From positions 1 to 64,000 of the forward strand of contig LGTG01000643.1 of NCBI GenBank assembly GCA_001190015.1: 64,000 bases of DNA. The letters are read 5' to 3'. Positions within the stretch are counted from its first letter, which is position 1, and every line of letters starts with the position of its first letter. The DNA comes from Candidatus Burkholderia crenata. Its GTDB lineage: Bacteria > Pseudomonadota > Gammaproteobacteria > Burkholderiales > Burkholderiaceae. The notes beneath the pieces are model-generated. The model made no database searches and was not told the DNA's origin. It worked only from the letters and a program-made list of their open reading frames with translations. Shown here piece after piece: positions 58,712 through 64,000 of this stretch. Made by a program: the position numbers and the translations under genes.

Positions 58712-59925
58712 TGGCCCTCCAACTCAGCGCTCCATAGCGCAAATATTTCTTGGTCGATCATCTCCGCCAATCGGTCGTATGCTTCACGCGCGCGTTGGTA
58801 CGTCTTAGTGCTTCCGTCGTATTTCGAGATGTCATAGACCGTTCCGAACTCCGTTGAGGCACTCGATGTCACCGTAGTCGTCAGTATTTCAATGGGAAGG
58901 ACGAGACGCTCATATGTGCGGTGTATCCACTCACGCACCGCATAAGTAGCGGCTTGGCTCGAATCAACCTTCGCAAGGAGAACGTGAATGAAATCGAAGT
59001 GTTTGTTGAGGTCTGGCACGATCGTCTTCATGCTTCTCGCAAGATCGGTGAACAGCGACCAGAACTGTGTAGACGACGCATAATCGAGCGCGCTTGGGGG
59101 CGTTGGGACAATGAGTCCATCAGCGGCCATGAAGGCGTTGATCGTCACATACGACAGGGCAGGGGGCGTGTCGATGATCACTGCATCATAAATGTCGAGA
59201 AGCGGTTCCAAGCCGCGATTCAATACGTCCCAAAACTCAAAGTCCCTGTCTTTGGACTGTTTGAATGGTAGGAAAAATTCAGCTGCGAAGAGCGCGGCGC
59301 TGGCCGGAATGAGGTCGATACCGTCCCAATAGCTCGGCTGTACGGCGTACTCTAAACTGGACTCGTCCCCGTAAATCAGCGGCAGAATTGTTTGCTCCTC
59401 GGTTACTTCGCTGTCAGCTAGTATTCCGTTCAGGGCGCTGAGCGACGCTTGTGGATCAAGGTCGACCAGTAAAATGCGTCGTCCAAACAGAGATAGTCCC
59501 TGAGCCAAAGTTATGGCAGTGGTCGTCTTACTAACGCCCCCTTTGAAATTGCCGATCGCGATCTTCTTCCCTTTTACTCCGGCCGGGCGCTTTGGGAACG
59601 GGCCTACCTTGCTGACCCACTTTCGCGCTTCAACCAACGTAAATTCACGTGTTCGTGGCAGGATTTTTCCTTGAGGAAGCGCCAGATCGGGCTTCTCCCA
59701 GTAGTAGTTGACCTTCTTTCGATCTATGCGACATAACGATGCGAGCTGCGAGGTCGAAAAGACCGGAGCTCGCTTGCGTGGATGGGGCGCGAGCATGCTC
59801 TCTCGCACATTGAGCAGCATCTCACTTGCATTTTGCGCGATGCCCTCAATTTCATCCAACTCGACTCGGAAGGGCACGTGCTTTACCGATTGCGCAATCG
59901 ACACGATTGGTTTGGCGACAGCCAT
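58708..59925 (-). CDS. parA: Partition ATPase ParA (type Ia)
   Basis: 405 residues. The N-terminal 110 residues hold an HTH (FSTSQLASLCRIDRKKVNYYWE), typical of autoregulating type Ia ParA. The deviant Walker A KGGVSKTT is at 128-135, Walker A' LVDLDPQASLS near 152-162, and Walker B YDAVIIDTPPAL near 245. It segregates the replicon over the nucleoid with ParB. The frame is intact, and the promoter region upstream contains a perfect inverted repeat. Confidence 0.95.
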   Translation of the reverse strand: MAVAKPIVSIAQSVKHVPFRVELDEIEGIAQNASEMLLNVRESMLAPHPRKRAPVFSTSQLASLCRIDRKKVNYYWEKPDLALPQGKILPRTREFTLVEARKWVSKVGPFPKRPAGVKGKKIAIGNFKGGVSKTTTAITLAQGLSLFGRRILLVDLDPQASLSALNGILADSEVTEEQTILPLIYGDESSLEYAVQPSYWDGIDLIPASAALFAAEFFLPFKQSKDRDFEFWDVLNRGLEPLLDIYDAVIIDTPPALSYVTINAFMAADGLIVPTPPSALDYASSTQFWSLFTDLARSMKTIVPDLNKHFDFIHVLLAKVDSSQAATYAVREWIHRTYERLVLPIEILTTTVTSSASTEFGTVYDISKYDGSTKTYQRAREAYDRLAEMIDQEIFALWSAELEGQ

Positions 59926-59990
59926 AGAGTGAGTTCCTTTTCTGCGCGATGTTTGGTTGTTCTATGCTTGTGTCGCCATTATCTACATTT

Positions 59991-60012
59991 AAATTCGTAA
60001 AATGGCGAATTT
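59991..60012. promoter_or_regulatory. Inverted repeat upstream of parA (operator or parS)
   Basis: AAATTCG-N8-CGAATTT, about 65 bp before the parA start. Its position fits a ParA operator or the ParB-binding centromere. Confidence 0.5.
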
Positions 60013-60270
60013 ATCGAAATGTATTCGGTAACTTTCGGGCTTGCAAGTTAACTTTTCGATCAGATGCCCAGCTGGAGGGGCTTTAGCGAGGAAAGTTGCG
60101 AAGGCACGCGAACATCGGAATGCGATGTCGATCGGCACCCGCATGACCGGGGGAGGGAGTTTTTTCTACTACCATGCGCCGACGATGACCGATATGATTA
60201 CGATGTCCGAGGACAAAACCTACCATGCACTATCGAACAAACTATTTGTCGAAGGTAATTCTTCGCCTAG
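60013..60270. other. Stretch without a confident gene
   Basis: Upstream of parAB; short open frames only. IS5 begins at 60271 after CTAG. Confidence 0.4.
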
Positions 60271-62061
60271 CAGGCTGTTGAAATTGGGTACCGTGTAAGC
60301 GGGGTTTGAGGAACAAGCGTTATGGATATCGTGTTCATAATCTTTGGCGATGGATGCAATGCGCGGATTGGATGAGATGCAAGAACCTCTGTTTACTATG
60401 GTCAAGCTGGAGGATTTCGTCCCGGCGGATCTACACCCGCTGAGACCAATTCGACTGCTGGTCAACGAAGCGTTGAAACGGCTCAACGGGCTGTTTGGCG
60501 TCATCTACTATGCCGACACCGCCGTGCCTCGATTGCACCCGAGAAGCTGCTCCTGCAGGTGTTCTACTTGGTGCGCAGCGAGCGCATGCTGATGGAGCAG
60601 ATGCGCTACAACCTGCTGTTTCGCTGGTTCATTGGACTGGCGATCGGGGACGCCGTGTGGGACCACTCGGTGTTCTCGAAGAACCGCGACCGGTTGCTCG
60701 AGCACGAAGTCGTGGAAGCGTTTTTCACGGAAGTCATGAGTCTGGCCGACAAACGGGGCTTGCTGTCCAGAGAGCATTTCTCGATGGACGGTACGTTGAT
60801 TCAGGCATGGGCGAGTCACAAGAGCTTCCGTGCGAAGGTCAGCGAACAAGTCATCCTGAGCGGGCACTTTGAGGCTACCCGGAGCCGGTTTGCTGCATCA
60901 GGAGGCCCCGTACTGATATTGCAAGACACGACTGAATTCTCGTACAAACGAGAGCGGCCCGAGCTGATCGGTTCGACACGTAAAGTCCCGAGTCGTCCGG
61001 ACAAGAAGCGGCAAAGCCCGAAGCATACGGTTTGCGAGATCCTGATGCATTCGAGTCTGGCCGTTACCACCCAAGGCATTCCATTGGGTCTGGCTGCAAT
61101 CAAATTCTGGAGCCGGAAGAAGTTCAAGGGGTGCGATGCGCTCAAGCGAAAGATCAATCCGACCCGCGTCCCAATCGAGGAGAAGGAAAGCTACCGATGG
61201 CTGGAGAATCTGCGGCAATCGACGGCGCTGTTCGGCGAGCCCAACCGCTGTGTTCATGTTGGAGATCGCGAGAGCGACATTTATGAACTCTTCTGCCTCG
61301 CACACGAGCTACAAACGAACTTTCTCGTTCGAACTGCGTTGATCGGCTCGCGGGAGATGGAAACCACACGATCGCACATGAGATGGATGAAGCATGTCTT
61401 AAGGATGTGCATCAGATCGCTGTCCGTGACCAGAACGGCAAGGTTGAGCGGGCTGTGCTGGAACTTCGATACCGCCGCATAACGGTATTGCCGCCAATCG
61501 GCAAGCAACGCCGTTACCCGGCTCTGTCCCTGACGATAATTCATGCAGTTGAACGGGGGCTACCCAAGGCCAGAAAACGTATTGAATGGAAGTTGATCAC
61601 CAATTTACCCGTTACTTCCCGCAGACAGGCTATTGAGAAACTTGACTGGTACGCACTGCGATGGAAAATCGAGGTGTTCCACAAGATTCTCAAGTCGGGC
61701 TGTAAGGCAGAAGAATCGAAGCTGCGAACCGCGGACCGGCTGGCCAATCTCATTGCAGCATTCTGCATCGTAAGCTGGCGTATCTTCTGGATAACGACGG
61801 TGAACCCGGCTGCATCGCAGCTGCCCGCCGAAATCGCGACGACACCAACTGAAATACAGCTGCTTGATCAGTTGGTTAAAGATACCGCGAAGACTTCAAC
61901 CGCCTAACCCATTATACCATCAAACTTGCCTAACTGGGTGGCTATCTGGCCCGAGCCAATGATCCTCCTCCGGGCAATATCGTTGTCTGGCGAGGATTGG
62001 TAAGGCTTACAGATATCCTGCTCGGTTTCGGACTCGCCGAAAAATATGGGTAATTGCAAGG
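60271..62061 (+). mobile_element. IS5/IS4 chimeric element
   Basis: 60271-60838 is the 5' part of the IS5-type element (after CTAG). It is joined at an AAGG microhomology to IS4-type sequence that continues to the IS4 right terminal repeat at 62061. Neither element has its other end here. A base is lost near 61334 in the IS4 part. Confidence 0.9.
60559..61482 (+). pseudogene. Chimeric transposase frame (IS5 N-part, IS4 middle)
   Basis: 307 codons stay open across the junction: VRSERMLMEQMRYNLLFRWFIGL...HFSMDGTLIQAWASHKSFRAK (IS5, with its first catalytic Asp) then VSEQVILSGHFEATRSRFAASGGPVLILQDTTEFSY...CVHVGDRESDIYELF (IS4, two Asp). The frame then shifts, and the IS4 C-terminus (YALRWKIEVFHK) is in another frame at 61383-61907. 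The IS5 start upstream is also shifted. A real fusion frame, but unlikely to make a working transposase. Confidence 0.75.
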
Positions 62062-62600
62062 TTGCAATGACTGCTTGAACCTAAGTCCACTGCTCGGACA
62101 CCACGTCAGGCTAATGCGCCAGTAATCCATACAGGTGCCTGGCTTGCCTTACGCCGGCGCTTCAGCGCCAGACGGACCGGATTCTGATGAGGTGCCGCGC
62201 CACTGGCGAGGGTCTCCTCCTCAATGGCAGGCTGCAGTTCGGCGGCGCCATAGCGATCGAGCAGGCTCAGCACATGAGATGTAATGTTGCCCAGATTGCC
62301 GCCGCGTTCAGCGGCGCGCAGCATCAGGGCCTGACTGGCCGGCGCGGCCCGGCTCAGATGGTCCAGGCCACGATGATGACGAGCTTCGCGCTTGCGCTCG
62401 ACGAGGCCTTCTATGTGCGCTGCAATTTCGATTTGTGCGCCGCGATCGTAACTACGCTCATGGGTGGCGAGCAGATTGGCGCCGTCGAGAATGCGGATTT
62501 GCTGTGCATCGGCCCGTACCGTGAGCGTGCGGCGCACGTTTCGCATTTCTGATCGACGCCGCCATCTGGCGTCTCTTTCTGACCGCCGTTCACAACACAA
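62062..62600 (-). pseudogene. istA: IS30 3' tip and IS21-type deletion derivative
   Basis: 62062-62086 is the last 25 bp of an IS30 element (GTTGCAATGACTGCTTGAACC). Then come a short istB start region, joined to the IstA C-terminus ([63 protein letters not shown]...) and, at 62545, directly to the IS21 left end, which finishes at about 62597 with the complement of TGTGAACGGCGGTCAG. So a 3-kb element is reduced to about 0.5 kb by deletions. Confidence 0.82.
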
Positions 62601-62708
62601 GAGAATAGCAATCGATTCATCCATTTGTGACACAGTAAGAGTAGAAGGATGCAGTTCCGCGCCGTGCTGATCGACGGCGCGCCACGCAGCGTCACGAACC
62701 ATCTTAGT
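62598..62708 (-). other. Possible IS6-like transposase scrap
   Basis: Minus strand VRDAAWRAVDQHGAELHPSTLTVSQ resembles the start of the IS6-family catalytic domain (LWRAVDxxGxxLD), but it is only about 35 codons and degenerate. Confidence 0.25.
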
Positions 62709-64000
62709 TCATAGAAGCACGGTGCAGCAGCCGTGTAGACGTTCTCCATCCAGACCGGCTTGCCGGCAACGATCGACGAACACGTCGGATTCGACGATCT
62801 GCTTTTTGTCGGGCGTGTACTCCAAGCCGACGACAAAGCGGAACCAGGACTCCTGCCCCATGGCATAAACCAGCGCTCGGGAACACCCACACTCTTCGAC
62901 AATCCTCCAAGCCCGTTCACAATCCGACCCGGACAAGCGCCGCGACTCATCTTCCTTGCGACCGATAGGGTTGCTCAAATAGGGTCCATAAAGCCAACTT
63001 AACGGTGCCCCGTCACATTCCATGCCAATGAACAGGTTGTCGACTCTGCCCACTTGGCGAACGATGCGACGGTACAACACACGGTCTTTCGCGTCGGAAT
63101 CGGCGAGAAACATGAAGGTACGCCCTTTCAGCGAAAGGAACAGGCCGTGCTTGCTGGTGATGCTCAGATCAGAATGCTCACCATAGGACGGCAAGCTTAC
63201 CAGTCGGCCATCTGGCACGGTGATGCTCGCCATTTCGTCCATGACCATCACGTTGTCGAACCCGAGCCGTTTCAGGGTCAATTTCATGGATGGATCGGCG
63301 AAATTGTTGCCATTATTACGCGGCACCAGAATATGGCCGATTCGGTTACGCAGTTGCAACAGCGCTTCGCAGCTAAAATGATCCGGATGGTTGTGAGTGA
63401 TGAACACGTAATCGATTCGGTCCGGCAGGTCGTAAAAAGTCAGTCGCTTCTCTTCTGTATTGTGGTCCCAGTTCAGGAACGGATCGACCAGTACGGAAAC
63501 CTCTGCAGACTGTACCAGCACGCAAGCATGGCCAAAGTAGCGGACCCGCACGCCGTCTCCGCGATACGTCGGCTTATTGCGCTGCGGAGGTGTCGTGGTG
63601 AAGTAATCGCGAAAGGCCGGCCTTTGGGTTGCTGGGATTTCCAGCGCATCGGCCAGACTCCCGAGAGAGACGGGGCTAAGCCGACTGGTGGCCAGCAAGT
63701 CGAATCGCTTGTCAGCGAATGGCAGTGGGACCACCATCCGCCCCGGCATATCGAGGCGCGGTGTGTTGATGAAGAAGGCGCGCTCCTCCTCTTTGCTTAA
63801 ATTGAAAGCGATCTCTTGCCCATCATCGTTCATCCAGTCCTCCAGATAAAGGAGTTCTTCGATCAGCCGCAGTGACGGATGGTTGTGTAGGTCGTAGCTG
63901 ACTTCGACCAGCCCTTGCAACGCGTCGGGCAACTCGGCATATACATGATCAAGGCTAAAGCCCGCTTCGCTCTTTTGCAGACGGCGATCCAGTTTCAGCA
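62709..64000 (-). CDS. CmlA-type di-iron beta-hydroxylase (MBL fold), N-terminus beyond the window
   Basis: 430 codons are visible, open to the right edge; the true start is outside. Counting from the TTG at 63932: FGHACVLV at 133-140, metal motif HNHPDH at 180-185, GEHSDL at 251-256, FLADSD at 275-280, then GMECDGAPLSWLYGP and the end HGCCTVLL. A Glu (252) stands where hydrolytic MBL enzymes have a His. Its spacing from the first His (72), that of the Asp (98), and the distance to the C-terminus (227) equal those I recall for CmlA (His305, Glu377, Asp403, 532 residues). CmlA-type enzymes beta-hydroxylate amino acids tethered to NRPS carrier proteins. The gene is intact as far as seen; an NRPS operon is expected upstream (to the right). 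A close functional relative would be FrsH of FR900359 biosynthesis, but this is an inference. Confidence 0.82.
   Translation of the reverse strand, partial: LKLDRRLQKSEAGFSLDHVYAELPDALQGLVEVSYDLHNHPSLRLIEELLYLEDWMNDDGQEIAFNLSKEEERAFFINTPRLDMPGRMVVPLPFADKRFDLLATSRLSPVSLGSLADALEIPATQRPAFRDYFTTTPPQRNKPTYRGDGVRVRYFGHACVLVQSAEVSVLVDPFLNWDHNTEEKRLTFYDLPDRIDYVFITHNHPDHFSCEALLQLRNRIGHILVPRNNGNNFADPSMKLTLKRLGFDNVMVMDEMASITVPDGRLVSLPSYGEHSDLSITSKHGLFLSLKGRTFMFLADSDAKDRVLYRRIVRQVGRVDNLFIGMECDGAPLSWLYGPYLSNPIGRKEDESRRLSGSDCERAWRIVEECGCSRALVYAMGQESWFRFVVGLEYTPDKKQIVESDVFVDRCRQAGLDGERLHGCCTVLL

Overview
The window looks like a plasmid- or chromid-like piece of a Burkholderia sensu lato genome (Burkholderia/Caballeronia type) in an advanced state of decay. 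HemB, RfbC, the Rep_3 initiator and the ParAB proteins read as beta-proteobacterial. Insertion sequences and their fragments fill roughly half of the window, and most non-IS genes carry frameshifts, stops or truncations. That pattern fits a vertically transmitted symbiont, for example the leaf-nodule 'Candidatus Burkholderia' group. This placement is an inference from gene content; no database search was possible.

Layout. 1-5.2 kb: IS5 and IS30 remnants, a ruined cyclase/IclR catabolic locus and one intact MHS-type transporter. 5.2-6.8 kb: a decayed stbABC plasmid-stability operon. 6.8-14.5 kb: nested transposons whose target duplications can still be read (IS4-type in IS701-type, IS4-type in an IS21-type end, IS5-type in IS30). 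14.5-16.2 kb: an integrase pseudogene and an intact vapBC toxin-antitoxin pair. 16.2-21.2 kb: IS30/IS5/IS21 debris, then aldo/keto reductase and aldehyde dehydrogenase remnants. 21.4-22.4 kb: intact hemB. 22.5-29.6 kb: IS256, integrase, IS4, istA, IS5, IS30 and group II intron fragments. 29.6-33.2 kb: an array of 22 tRNA-like genes on the minus strand (16 amino acids, all five leucine anticodons) with an HNH-endonuclease gene at its downstream end, and a boxA-like antitermination motif and a terminator at its upstream end.

33.7-41.4 kb: a dTDP-rhamnose cluster (rfbB-A-C-D) flanked by inverted IS5 copies; only rfbC is open. 41.4-44.8 kb: a resolvase fragment and the longest IS21-type copy. 44.8-48.9 kb: a replication region with a broken coiled-coil gene, at least 14 copies of a 17-bp iteron, an intact Rep_3 initiator, and a parB tail cut off by IS5. 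49-54.6 kb: IS5 and IS30, intact lysA, a group II intron 3' fragment, IS21 and IS5 remnants. 54.7-60 kb: small plasmid genes, a decayed DUF4160/DUF2442 pair, a frameshifted second replication-type gene, and an intact parA-parB operon. 60.3-62.6 kb: an IS5/IS4 chimera and an IS21 remnant. 62.7-64 kb: the C-terminal part of a CmlA-type (MBL-fold, di-iron) beta-hydroxylase that runs off the right edge.

Functionally, the genes still intact are those that keep a replicon going (Rep_3, ParAB, VapBC), two biosynthetic enzymes (HemB, LysA), a transporter, the tRNA/HNH locus and the tailoring oxygenase. The oxygenase suggests that a nonribosomal peptide cluster lies just to the right. If the organism is an Ardisia-type leaf-nodule symbiont, the FR900359 (frs) cluster, which has a CmlA-like leucine hydroxylase (FrsH), is the obvious candidate.
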